This document shows positions 1 to 8,742 of a stretch of 64,000 nt of DNA, in pieces. The position numbers were made by a program, and so were the translations under genes. The stretch comes from Pseudomonas cerasi. GTDB taxonomy: Bacteria > Pseudomonadota > Gammaproteobacteria > Pseudomonadales > Pseudomonadaceae. How positions within the stretch are numbered: position 1 is the first letter of the stretch; each line of letters starts with the position of its first letter. Under the pieces are notes generated by a model, which was not told the DNA's origin, did no database searches, and saw nothing but the letters and a program-made list of their open reading frames with translations. The stretch is from contig NZ_LT222319.1 of assembly GCF_900074915.1 (NCBI RefSeq), positions 4,125,001 to 4,189,000 of the forward strand, given 5' to 3'.

Positions 1-1535
1 TAGGCCACCCAGAATTGCTCATGCGCAATGGCCTGCCTGAGCGCGTTCTGGAGTAACAGCGTATCGACTGCGGCCTTGCGCATGGAGGCGTCGAAGATCG
101 CCCAGCGTCCCCGCCCCTCTTTCTTGGCTGCGTACATCGCCACGTCCGCGTCCCTCAAAAGATCTTCCGGCGAGGAATGGCTGCTATTGGCGGAGACAAT
201 ACCCAAGCTGCAGGACGTAAAAATGTTTTGCCCGTGGATCACCACCGGTGAGGCCATTTTTGTCACTATCCGCTGCGCCAGTTCGACGGCGACGCCCGAT
301 TGATTGTGACCCATCAACAAAATAGCAAACTCATCCCCGCCCACTCGGGCAAATACATGCACGTCCTCAATCAAAGCTTCGAGTCTGCGCGCCACCTCCG
401 ACAGGAGAATATCCCCCGCGCGATGCCCCAAGCTATCGTTGACGAACTTGAAGCGATCCAGATCCAGAAATAATACGGTGGCCGGCGGGGCCTGACCGTG
501 ATCGGCCTCATTGAACATGCCCAATAGCCGGTTCATGAGGTAGGCGCGGTTGTGCAGAGACGTCAATCCATCATGAAACGCCGCATAGGATAACTCTCGC
601 TCGATACGCTCCCTTTCCAGCAGGCGCGTCTCCAACGCGACCTTCGCCTCTCGGTCGGCTTGGGTCTGCAGGAGGAGAAGTTCGGCGTCCTTGCGTTCAC
701 TGATGTCCCTTTGTACCGAGACCCAATGGGTGAACCAACCACGCTCATTGGCCACTGGCACGATGCTCAGTTGCACCCAGAACCGTGTGCCGTCACTGCG
801 GGCGTTCACCAGTTCGACCTCGACAGGCTCCCACTTCTCCAGCGCGGCGCGGATCAGGTCGAGGGTGTCACGATTGGTTTCCTCACAATGGAGGATCCTG
901 GGGGTCATGCCCAGGACTTGGTCAAGACTGAATCCGGTGGTCGCAAGAAACGCCGGATTGCAGTAGACAATTTTGGGCCCCGGGGCGTCGATGGGCTCTG
1001 CTTGAGTGATAAGAATCGCGTCCTTGGCATTGACCACCACGGACTTGAGCAGTCTTAGACGTTCTATCGAGGGCTTGTCGCTGCCACTGGCGCCGCCGAT
1101 GATGGTCTGCAAAATTTGACTGGCCAAGGCGGCATGGGTTTGCAAGGCGTACGTCTGCGCAGCACTCAAACGTTGCTGCGCAACAGCACCCCAGACGAAC
1201 AAAACGCCAATCAACTCACGCGTCGGGCTGCGCAGGGCCACCGCGACGATGAAATCCTTGTGCGCGTTGTACAAATGGTGCAGCGGTGCCGGCAGACTTG
1301 TACCCATCACCTCGTCAACTATGACCAGATCGCGATCGGATAATGAAAATTTCAGCCAGGTTTCAGTCGATGACTCAAAAGGCAGCGCAGGACCGACGGC
1401 CGATTGGGCGACGACCTTCCAGCTTCCAGACGGTCCCGCTGCGATAAATCCGCCAGAACAATCGGCAGAATGGGCAGCCGCCTGAGCAACCTTTTCCAAG
1501 GCCTTGCGCTGGGAATCGTTTGGATCACTGACCAT
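1..1535 (-). CDS. GAF/PAS-GGDEF-EAL cyclic-di-GMP signalling protein (3' partial)
   Basis: This gene runs off the left edge. Reading the reverse strand from the ATG at 1535 gives an unbroken frame of about 511 codons. The N-terminal ~150 residues look like a GAF-type sensor. A PAS domain follows, with NPAFLATTGFS and a PAC-like tail ending RDISERK. A short coiled linker leads to a diguanylate cyclase domain with an intact RVGGDEF signature at residues ~397-403 (plus-strand 327-341). The frame then enters an EAL phosphodiesterase domain (LRQAIAHEQFWVAY) that is cut by the window end. Such proteins make and/or degrade c-di-GMP in response to a ligand or redox signal. GGDEF and its upstream FLDLDRFKFVND helix look catalytically competent; the EAL active site is outside the window. 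An AGGTGGG ribosome-binding site precedes the start. Seen: domains. Inferred: bifunctionality. Confidence 0.9.
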   Translation of the reverse strand, partial: MVSDPNDSQRKALEKVAQAAAHSADCSGGFIAAGPSGSWKVVAQSAVGPALPFESSTETWLKFSLSDRDLVIVDEVMGTSLPAPLHHLYNAHKDFIVAVALRSPTRELIGVLFVWGAVAQQRLSAAQTYALQTHAALASQILQTIIGGASGSDKPSIERLRLLKSVVVNAKDAILITQAEPIDAPGPKIVYCNPAFLATTGFSLDQVLGMTPRILHCEETNRDTLDLIRAALEKWEPVEVELVNARSDGTRFWVQLSIVPVANERGWFTHWVSVQRDISERKDAELLLLQTQADREAKVALETRLLERERIERELSYAAFHDGLTSLHNRAYLMNRLLGMFNEADHGQAPPATVLFLDLDRFKFVNDSLGHRAGDILLSEVARRLEALIEDVHVFARVGGDEFAILLMGHNQSGVAVELAQRIVTKMASPVVIHGQNIFTSCSLGIVSANSSHSSPEDLLRDADVAMYAAKKEGRGRWAIFDASMRKAAVDTLLLQNALRQAIAHEQFWVA

Positions 1536-1672
1536 TATTATTGCCCACCTGATGAAAGCCTGGCCCGGCAAAGGCCGGGGCATACCCTTGAAGATATCAC
1601 TTTGATATCACCTTCGACCGCCCAATGCCGGGATAGCTCCGGTCGTTGATCGGATAGACCAACGGTACCCCA

Positions 1673-1951
1673 TTAGGGGTAGGCAGCGCCAAAAAACGCG
1701 ACCTTATCGGCGAGACGCTCTGCCAACTGCGCCAGTTCCGTACTTGCGCTTGCCACTTGCCGGGAGTGCACACTGCCCCGAAAGTTGATGGCATAGCGCT
1801 GCACCTTTGCCGCATTTTGGCTGACGTCGCTCAAGGTAGAATCGATAAATGCGACGCGCTGGCTACCGATGGCGGTGATAACGACCAGCAACGCCAGGAT
1901 GGCCGTGAAGCTCAAACCAATGCGGGTGGCTAACGAAAGCGGGGTTTTCAT
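1673..1951 (-). pseudogene. Collapsed chemoreceptor remnant (MCP N-terminus fused to C-terminus)
   Basis: The first ~60 residues from MKTPLSLATR contain a transmembrane segment (FTAILALLVVITAIGS) and the beginning of a periplasmic four-helix MCP sensor. The frame then jumps directly to a chemoreceptor C-terminal tail, QVASASTELAQLAERL, and ends about 15 residues later. A normal receptor is about 540 residues, so roughly 450 codons comprising most of the sensor, HAMP and signalling hairpin are missing. I read this as an internal deletion. An upstream in-frame start at 1972 is possible. No function is expected, except perhaps a short membrane peptide. Confidence 0.65.
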
Positions 1952-2177
1952 AGGAGGCTCGAGTAATCCCATAGAGGATTAAGTGGTAGGACTGATGCCA
2001 TTGAGCCATCAGTCTGGATAGGCGGAGGGTACGCCAGTGAGGCGGTATCCCAAATTGGAAAAGCCCTAACCGCAAGATAGCGAATTGCTATCATGCAAGA
2101 GCTGTAACTTTCGACCACCGGTAGGCGCAGGCGTTGCGGTCATAGGCGGCGCCGGGCGGCGAGTGACCGCGCCTGCG

Positions 2178-2939
2178 CTACTGCGCCTGAACGCTTTCCA
2201 TACCCTTGGCCCGCAAGAGCTCCACAGCCTTCTGCCCACTCAGCGCCCTGATCACCTCACGTGAATCCTCGACATCGACGCTCTGGCTACCCACTGCCGA
2301 GGTATAGAGGGTGTAGCGCTGAATCTCAGCCGGCAGCGGGCCCACGTACTGAATCCCTGACACCGCCAGCAGCTCGCTGATCTGGTGGATTGCGACGCTC
2401 GCCCGTCCGTCGATTAGGGTAGTGCCGACCAATCCGCCATTGACCAATACGGATTTTTTGGCGACCGCCTCAGCGCCCCCTAACCGGTCAAACAGCTGGC
2501 TCAGGTATACGCCTGACGAGCCGCCGGACCTGGGGTCGATGTAGGCGATCATCGCTTGTGAACCCAGCATGGACTTAAACTGCTCCACGGTGGCTATCCC
2601 AGGCTTGGGCGCGTTCAATGGCACCGCCACACCGATGCCGACCTTCGCCACGTTTTTAGCCCAATCCTGCGCCATGGCCCCCGACGCCTGATACTGGCGG
2701 ACCAGGGAATCGGTGAGGATCGCAACATCGAAATGCTCGCCGGCATCGATTCTCTTAGCCAATTCTCCGGCCGTTCCGTTGGAGATAGTCAGGGTGATAT
2801 GCCGGGACGCTTCAAGCTCAGGCGCCAGCGCCATCAGTACAGGTTTGAAGGCCCCCGTCGTCAGCACTTTGAGTTCGCCAGCCAGGGCGTCGGCACTGAC
2901 CAGCAACGAGAGGACGGCACAAAAAATCGTCGGCTTCAT
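2178..2939 (-). CDS. ModA-like periplasmic substrate-binding protein
   Basis: This 253-residue protein starts with a signal peptide (MKPTIFCAVLSLLVSADALA). It has the features of the molybdate-binding/SBP_bac_11 family of periplasmic type II binding proteins: LKVLTTGAFKPVLMALAPELE near the N-terminus, a DVAILTDSLV segment, and the GGSSGVYLSQLF region expected to contribute oxyanion contacts. It acts in the periplasm and probably delivers an anion or small organic ligand to an ABC transporter. No modB or modC homologue is adjacent, so it is an orphan here and the substrate is unknown. Length and ends look normal. Seen: signal peptide and family pattern. Inferred: ligand class. Confidence 0.75.
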   Translation of the reverse strand: MKPTIFCAVLSLLVSADALAGELKVLTTGAFKPVLMALAPELEASRHITLTISNGTAGELAKRIDAGEHFDVAILTDSLVRQYQASGAMAQDWAKNVAKVGIGVAVPLNAPKPGIATVEQFKSMLGSQAMIAYIDPRSGGSSGVYLSQLFDRLGGAEAVAKKSVLVNGGLVGTTLIDGRASVAIHQISELLAVSGIQYVGPLPAEIQRYTLYTSAVGSQSVDVEDSREVIRALSGQKAVELLRAKGMESVQAQ

Positions 2940-3123
2940 GATCCGTTTCGCTTAAGGGGAAGGTAGACACAAATTAGCCCAGCAGTTCCTGGATCAGAAA
3001 GCGGTAGCCGCAACAGCCCGAGTATCTCTTTGAACTAACTCACCCTCGCCAGGATCGGTTTCTATGCTCAGTCAGCACTAACCAGCCTGTCCGGCGGGGC
3101 CGCGGAACGATAGAGGAATCATC

Positions 3124-3530
3124 ATGACGGGCCATAAACTCCCCGATTACCGCTACCTACCCGGCCCGCTGCACGCGACGCTGCTGGCGGGGACAGTCCC
3201 GCTGTTTCTCTGCGCCTTGCTCAGCGATATCACTTATTACACGACCCACCAGAGCCAATGGAGCAACTTCGCCGCCTGATTTTTGGCCGGTGGTGAAGTG
3301 TTCAGTGGCCTGGCGCTGATTTTCGCCTAGGTCAACCTGATACGGGCGACCCAAAAAAGTGGCAGCCCACCGCCTACTTTCTGTTGTCGTTGGTGGCCTG
3401 GGTGGCGGGTTTGCTGGGCTCATTCGAACATGGCAAGGACGCCTGGGCGGTCATGCCGGGTGGACTGGTGCTCTCGGCCGTCGCCGCTGTGGTGGCTATT
3501 GTCGCCACTTGGATTCCGGGGGTCGCGACT
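3124..3530 (+). pseudogene. DUF2231-type membrane protein, multiply inactivated
   Basis: From the ATG at 3124 the frame reads MTGHKLPDYRYLPGPLHATL, then hydrophobic segments typical of four-helix DUF2231 membrane proteins. It is interrupted by TGA where TGG would be expected (after QWSNFAA), by TAG after LALIFA, and by a one-base frameshift in the A run near 3352-3357. The following frame continues as AYFLLSLVAWVAGLLGSFEH and another hydrophobic helix ending near VAIVATWI. After about 3530 the homologous sequence stops, and antisense coding sequence of an unrelated hydrolase begins. Two stops, a frameshift and 3' truncation make this a clear pseudogene. Confidence 0.7.
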
Positions 3531-3539
3531 GGAGGACCG

Positions 3540-3914
3540 CTGCCGCCGAAGACTCGGCTTTCGCGGAACCTGCCGGAGCACCCAGCCGGCCGGGACGGGC
3601 AGAGGTTCGAGACGGCCGGTGCGTTATTGTAGGTCAGATAAATGACGCGGTAACCTTGTTGGGCGACCGTTCGAAGCATGAGATCGGGAGCCGTTTCGGA
3701 GCGACCGTCCGTTCCCGGGATAAAGATGACCAACGGCTCGCGGGACATTCCGCCGCCATTTGCGTAGACAAGGTTCGGGTCGTCAAACTGCTGTACTTGT
3801 GGGTTAGCGGTCGACGGATGGACGGACGTGTTCGCGGGCGGCAAGGGGGGCAGCCGTCAAGAGAAGGCCCTAGGCTACTGGGATTCTGTGTGCCAGCGTC
3901 ATGGGATGAATCAA
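3540..3914 (-). pseudogene. Secreted hydrolase fragment (alpha/beta-hydrolase-like N-terminus)
   Basis: On the reverse strand a good AAAGGAG site precedes a TTG start at 3914. The reading is a possible signal sequence that hits TAG after about 14 codons, continues as LLLTAAPLAARE, and shifts frame again before EPLVIFIPGTDGRSETAPDL, QGYRVIYLTYNN and CSGRFRESRVFG. The FIPGTDG segment resembles the oxyanion turn of alpha/beta hydrolases. The coding match ends near 3540, where the DUF2231 remnant begins on the other strand, so the catalytic Ser and His are missing. It is a truncated, doubly interrupted gene. Confidence 0.5.
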
Positions 3915-3960
3915 CGAAAACTCCTTTAGAACGAACATCACCAAGACGGGTGGAGCAGCT

Positions 3961-4416
3961 CTAATTCGATGTCAAGATGATCTGGACCTGACCATTGTTA
4001 TAGCTGGTTAGATACAAAGTCAAATCATCGGCCGCTACTGAGAGCGATCGAGAAACGAACAACGCGCGGACCGTCTGGACCAGCACAGGATGAATCGATA
4101 TGACCGCGAGGATCGTCATGTTGCCAATCGCCGCAGGTAAAGCGAAGCGGCTCGAGTTCGCGACGGCGAGAAGCGTCCCGCTGCGGAAAAGTTGGAGGCC
4201 GACCGGCGCTACGCCGACCGTATCGGCATAGCCCAGCAGGGCATGATCCGGATTGTTCTCCAGCATGCCAGTGCTGACGGCAAGTACCCGGTTATCTCCT
4301 CGAGCGTCTACCCAGATCACCTGACTGTCTGCGGTCTCGGCGACGCGGTCGGGCGAGCAACCCGCTGCAACCGTCCCGATAATCGCGGAGGCCGTCGGCG
4401 TGATTTCAGCCTCCGC
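3961..4416 (-). pseudogene. Lactonase/YncE-type beta-propeller, C-terminal fragment
   Basis: The reverse-strand frame is open from 4416 to the stop at 3961. It contains repeated beta-propeller blade motifs: CSPDRVAETADSQVIWVDAR, then ALLGYADTVGVAPVGLQLF with LLAVANSSRF, and finally LSVAADDLTLYLTSYNNGQV. These resemble the last blades of 6-phosphogluconolactonase/YncE-like seven-bladed proteins, which are about 350 residues, so two thirds of the gene is absent. A TAG closes the frame at 4417-4419, and plus-strand metallo-hydrolase coding begins just beyond, so this is a junction. It lies 47 bases upstream of the hydrolase remnant on the same strand, consistent with a former operon. Confidence 0.55.
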
Positions 4417-4439
4417 CTATTGCCCTGCACGCACCCACC

Positions 4440-5294
4440 ATGGCGAGCACGTCATTGGGTGCTCCCGAAAACGTCATGCCGGTGCTGGACAATCTCTCGA
4501 CCGGCTTCTGACGCGGTTGCGCGAGGCGGGCACCGAACATCGGCGATGTCGACCTGATCTTACTCACCCACATCCACTCGGACCATGTGGGCTGGAACAC
4601 CACCTTCGTTGACAGGTGCTGGGGACCGACCTTCCCCAACGCGGAGGTTGTCGCCTCCGACCCTGAATATGCCTACGGTCTTACGCTGACAGATGAAGAT
4701 GCAGCGGGAATCAACGCAGCGCGCGACCGCGCCGGATTGGGTGAACCGGTCCGCGTGCCTGTGTCCGGCACGTTCGCCGACTGCATATTACCCCTGGTCG
4801 GTAAAAGCCCGGTTCGGCGCGTGAGGGTCGACGGAGCCGAGGTGTTTCCGGGTATCCGCTTTTTGCCTACACCTGGCCACAGCATCGACCACGCGACCAT
4901 CGAGCTGGTCAATGGCGGCGAAAAGGCCCTGTTTAGCGGCGACGTGCTCAACCACCCTGTCCAGGTGTACTACCCCGATCTCGTCTCAACGTTCTGTGAG
5001 TTTCCAGACACCTTCCGCCGGTCACTTGGCTGGTTTCTAGATCATGCTGCGTCGACCAACAGCATGGTGTTTTCCAGCGATTCCCCGAAATCATTGATGG
5101 GACAGATCTCGCGCATTGCTGACGGCTACGCGTGGAGCTTTGGCGCCCCTATTCGCAGCTTACCCGCTCTGGCAGGGCCGCTGGACATGCCTGCCGATGA
5201 AGGCTACTATCGTCTAGTAGTAGATGGTGGGTGCGGGCTCTCACCATACGTCAGCGGCGTCCCACTACCTATCGAGAAACCACGTAAGCCGTGA
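4440..5294 (+). pseudogene. Metallo-beta-lactamase-fold hydrolase with frameshifted N-terminus
   Basis: The main frame from about 4512 to 5294 encodes an MBL-fold hydrolase. It has the zinc motif HIHSDH in LILLTHIHSDHVGW, the second ligand in TPGHSIDH, and FSGDVLNHP for the bridging Asp. The expected N-terminal lead-in, DRLLTRLREAGT, lies in a different frame, so a one-base shift just before NIGDVDL breaks it; a TGA closes the main frame upstream and no plausible ATG precedes the zinc motif. An ATG at 4440 begins yet another frame. The fold normally hydrolyses esters, lactones or phosphodiesters. The stop codon overlaps the GTG start of the next gene, indicating an ancestral operon. Pseudogene is the best call; an assembly error is possible. 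Confidence 0.65.
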
Positions 5295-6162
5295 ATCGTA
5301 TCCTTGCCATCGCGGCCATTTTTACGGCGGGCGTCGCTACGGCGCAGCCTGGTTTTCACGGCCCCGCTCGCTACGTGTCGATGGGCAGTTCCTACGCCGC
5401 AGGTCCGGGCGTCGGCACGCCCGACCCGGCAGGCGCGTCATGCGGGCGATCCTCCTCGAACTTCGCGGATATTTTTGCACGTAGGCGCCATCTTCTGCTC
5501 GTGGACGTCTCGTGCTCGGGCGCTACGACCGATAATCTGCTTTACCGCGGCCAGCACGGGCTACGCGCGCAGATTGAGATGCTAACGCCCGATACGCGCC
5601 TCGTCACGGTACTGATTGGCGGCAACGATGTTGATTACGTCCGGAACATGCTTGGCCTATCATGCCGCGCTACGGGCGGCACGAACTGCCACGTCGTGGA
5701 CGATGCCGAGGTGAAGCGCCACTTCCAGATGCTGCCCGACGCGCTCGACCGGGTCGTCGTCGAGATTCGCCACCGGGCGCCGGACGCGCGCATCGTTCTG
5801 GTCGACTACCTACCCGCTGTTCCCACCGACGCTTCGAGCGAATGCCCGTCACTTCCGCTCTCGCCTCGCGACGCGGCAAGGATGCGGGCCGTCGCGACGC
5901 GGCTAGCCCGGGTGATCGGAAGCGCAGCCCAACGCAACGGCGTCGGTATTGTGCGCTCGTCCACAATCGGCGCAGGCCACGCGCTTTGCAGCGCCCAGCC
6001 GTTCATTGCTGGTTACCATCTCCCGGGTGGGCTGCACCCGTCGCCTATCATCCCAATCAGATCGGCATGGACGCGGTTGCCGCCGCCCTTGACGAGACCG
6101 TTGGATCCTCGACAGATTTCCTTCGTGCTTCGGCGCCGTACCGTCAGGACGCCGACCGCTAA
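5291..6162 (+). pseudogene. Secreted SGNH/GDSL hydrolase, frameshifted before the catalytic His
   Basis: A GTG start at 5291 overlaps the preceding TGA. A signal peptide (MNRILAIAAIFTAGVATA) is followed by block I SMGSSYAAGPG, with the nucleophile Ser at ~34 and Ser replacing the usual Asp of GDS. Block III is VLIGGNDVDYV, followed by VLVDYLPAVP. The frame then drifts: past GYHLPGG near 6025 it reads unrelated sequence to a stop at 6202. The other frame resumes AAPVAYHPNQIGMDAVAAAL, the expected catalytic His block, and stops at 6162. One base change therefore separates the nucleophile from the catalytic His. I infer an inactive secreted esterase/lipase. Confidence 0.7.
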
Positions 6163-6327
6163 GGCGGCCAGTCCAGTGTGTGGCGCGGGTGGCTGCGATT
6201 AACCGCACCGCACACCGGCCGGACCGATGCATAATTAGGAGCGTGCGCCTTAGGAAATGTGTTGCGCCCTATTTGGATGTCAATATTGACGCCCCCTAAT
6301 AGATATCATAGTTAAGTTTTGTTTCAC

Positions 6328-7025
6328 CTAGAATTTGTCTGAAAAGTCAGCCCGCAAGCATCTCTCGATGCAGGCCAGTGTGACCATGGCTTCAAAGCTG
6401 CTGGCCAGTTTGTCGTAACGCGTACAGATCCAACGTTTTTCCTTGAGCCAACTGAACAGTCGCTCAATAACGTTGCGTTTTTTGTACTGAGGCCCGTCAA
6501 ACAAACGAGGTAGGCCAGGTCGAGGCTTGCGATGCATTTTGCGCAGAGGAATCACCGACTGCATGCCGTAGCGGCCGCAGTACTGACGTAGCACCTGGCT
6601 GTCATAGCCCTTGTCGGCCAGCACATAACGGCAACGCTTGCGCGGGCGACCCTTGCCACCAGGAAGGCTGATCTGATCCAGCAACGGCATGAAGTAGCGC
6701 GAGTCAGCCTGCTCGCCGGGCGACAGCATGATGGACAGCTGGAAGCCATGACTGTCGCAGGCGAGGTGTATTTTGGTGGTCAGTCCGCCCCCCCGCTTCG
6801 GCCGAGACAATGGTGTTGCAGTTCCTGCGGGCCCCTTTTTTTCCAGCACCGCTGGCAGCCCGGGTGGCCCGGATTGACGTGGAGTCGACCATCCAGGTAT
6901 CCAGATTGATGAACCCGTCTTCTCGCAAACGAAGATCGCCTTGACCGCCCCATGCGTTCAGGAGGGGAAACAATGGCTTCAATGATCGCCCAATGCTCAG
7001 ATGAAATTTCATAACGGCCTGTCAT
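6328..7025 (-). pseudogene. IS427-type transposase remnant
   Basis: The first frame starts MTGRYEISSEHWAIIEAIVS and reaches ERMGR, then jumps in a different frame to LRLREDGFINLDTWMVDSTS and GAGKKG. At an A7 run followed by G4 the reading moves into the third frame, GGGLTTKIHLACDSHGF, which carries YVLADKGYDS and KKRNVIERLFSWLKEKR to the end. The A-run shift is the kind used by IS427 elements to join orfA and orfB. The missing segment between MGR and LRLRE removes the early DDE-domain part, so the enzyme is dead. The final TAG at 6328-6330 is contributed by the flanking CTAG target sequence. Confidence 0.75.
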
Positions 7026-7085
7026 GACGGCTCTCCTGGCAACCAGAGGGCATCATTCTAACGAAAGCGACTTTTCAGAAAAACC
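6332..7085 (-). mobile_element. Internally deleted IS5-family (IS427-like) insertion sequence
   Basis: The element is bounded by imperfect inverted repeats sharing TCTGAAAAGTC and flanked on both sides by CTAG (6328-6331 and 7086-7089), a credible target duplication for this family. The interior encodes only part of a two-frame transposase, with a deletion in the first half, leaving about 754 bp. Both ends are intact, so it could still be moved by a related transposase in trans. Confidence 0.75.
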
Positions 7086-7089
7086 CTAG

Positions 7090-7422
7090 GAGGCAGCCTT
7101 CGTCATGATCACCGCACCGCCGCATCAATCAGGCCTTACGCGAGATGGCCGGGCGGACCCCGTTCGACAGCCGTGGTCGTGTGGGGAAGCCGATGACGGC
7201 ACCCATTCGCGCCATGAACAGCCCAGCTGGGTGAAGCCGTATCGCTAAACTATCTTCAAACGTGACGGAGCGCGCGCCATTCGAGCGTACGGGTGACGTC
7301 GGATGCGCTGATCGCCATGGTCATGTTGACTTCGTCTTGGTCGCGGCAATCTTTATAACGCTGGCACGGACGGCTGCCGTACACTCGGCCGACCCAACCG
7401 ACTGCCCTTAGGATGCGATCTC
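7090..7422 (+). other. Gene-poor interval between IS remnant and GH5 gene
   Basis: No convincing coding sequence or RNA gene is seen. One 47-codon frame from about 7104 has no recognisable motif. The last ~30 bases carry the AGGA ribosome-binding site of the GH5 gene. Confidence 0.5.
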
Positions 7423-8742
7423 ATGCCCGCCTGCTACCGCCTTGTGCTCTTTACCACGCTCGCGGCGATGACGCCAATAGCGTCTGCGGCCGCCGACAGC
7501 TTCTTGCAGACATCTCACCACAACATCGTTGATGCTAACGGGCACACTGTCCATCTTAAAGGCTTCAATCTGGGCGGTTGGCTCGTGATGGAACCGTTTT
7601 TCTCCCCCATCGCCGCGGATCGGGATGCCGCGCGTGCGCCGATCTACACCGACGAGTACTCGGCGCGTCGCGCGTTGGCTACGCGCTTTGGTGAGAGTCG
7701 TGAACGCGAACTGTTCAATGCCTATCAAGACGCTTGGGTGACGCAGGCGGATTTGCATCGCATCGCCGATGCTGGCTTCAACGTGGTGCGGGTGCCGTTG
7801 TGGTGGGGCCAGTTCTTCACGCTGCCCAAAGACAGCTCAGGCAATCCTTCCCCGGCGGATTTTGATACCGCGGCGTTGGATCGTTTGGAGAGATTCGTTG
7901 CAAATGCTAGGTCGGCTGGACTCTACGTGGTTTTGGACCTGCATGGTGCCGTCGGCAGTCAAAGCCCCGCCGCTAACACGGGGCAACGGTCCATCAACCG
8001 GTACTGGACCGATGCACGCGCGCAAGAGATGACCGCTTGGCTATGGAATGCCGTCGCCAAGCGATTCAAAAGCAATCCTGGGGTCGCGGGCTACGATCTG
8101 CTCAATGAACCCGATGCCAGGGCCAGCAAAACTGAGCCATGGACCAAACAAGACGTTGCCGCAGTGTTGCAGGCCTATCGGTCGCTCTACAACACCGTAC
8201 GGGCTGCAGATTCCGACCACATCGTCTTCATAGAAGGAACGTTCAAGACGTGGAACTGGTCAGCTCTACCCAACCCGAGCGATGAAGGATGGCAGAACGT
8301 CGTCTACGAATTCCATCACTACCCGATTGACGCAAACGGCCAGCGCATCATCTCGATCAACGCGATCAATGCGAAGACGGACGCTGCCATAGCTGACTAT
8401 CAAGCGCATGCCAACTACGACGTGCCAGGCTTCGTAGGTGAATTCAACCCTCAGCAGACCGACCCAGAACCTTGGCGGCATGCCATCGAGCAGTACAACC
8501 AAGCGGGTTTGAGTTGGGCGGTGTGGACTTACAAGTCAATCAACGGCTCGGTGGGGCGCGATTATTGGGGATGGTACGCCGTCGATACGTGGAGAATGCG
8601 GCCGAAGCTGGACGAAGATAGCTTCGAGCAGATCCAGCACAAGTGGACCGCGTGGACGACCGAGGCGCATTTTGCCCCGAACAGCGGGCTCGGCATCAAC
8701 CCCGGTACATCGACACGGATGGTGAAAAAGCGAACACCGTAA
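7423..8742 (+). CDS. Secreted GH5-family glycoside hydrolase (exo-1,3-glucanase-like)
   Basis: This 439-residue protein begins with a signal peptide ending near SAAA. The mature part starts with the family-typical VHLKGFNLGGWLVMEPFF and FNVVRVPLWWGQFF. The acid/base Glu is in YDLLNEPD (residue ~229), YEFHHYP supplies the substrate-binding His, and the nucleophile Glu is in GFVGEFNPQ (~340). WAVWTYKS is the last barrel strand motif. The pattern matches GH5 subfamilies acting on beta-1,3- or other beta-glucans, secreted to the periplasm or outside. All catalytic residues are present, unlike most neighbours, so it may still be useful for attacking plant or fungal glucans. No partner genes are adjacent. 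Substrate is inferred, not shown. Confidence 0.85.
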   Translation: MPACYRLVLFTTLAAMTPIASAAADSFLQTSHHNIVDANGHTVHLKGFNLGGWLVMEPFFSPIAADRDAARAPIYTDEYSARRALATRFGESRERELFNAYQDAWVTQADLHRIADAGFNVVRVPLWWGQFFTLPKDSSGNPSPADFDTAALDRLERFVANARSAGLYVVLDLHGAVGSQSPAANTGQRSINRYWTDARAQEMTAWLWNAVAKRFKSNPGVAGYDLLNEPDARASKTEPWTKQDVAAVLQAYRSLYNTVRAADSDHIVFIEGTFKTWNWSALPNPSDEGWQNVVYEFHHYPIDANGQRIISINAINAKTDAAIADYQAHANYDVPGFVGEFNPQQTDPEPWRHAIEQYNQAGLSWAVWTYKSINGSVGRDYWGWYAVDTWRMRPKLDEDSFEQIQHKWTAWTTEAHFAPNSGLGINPGTSTRMVKKRTP

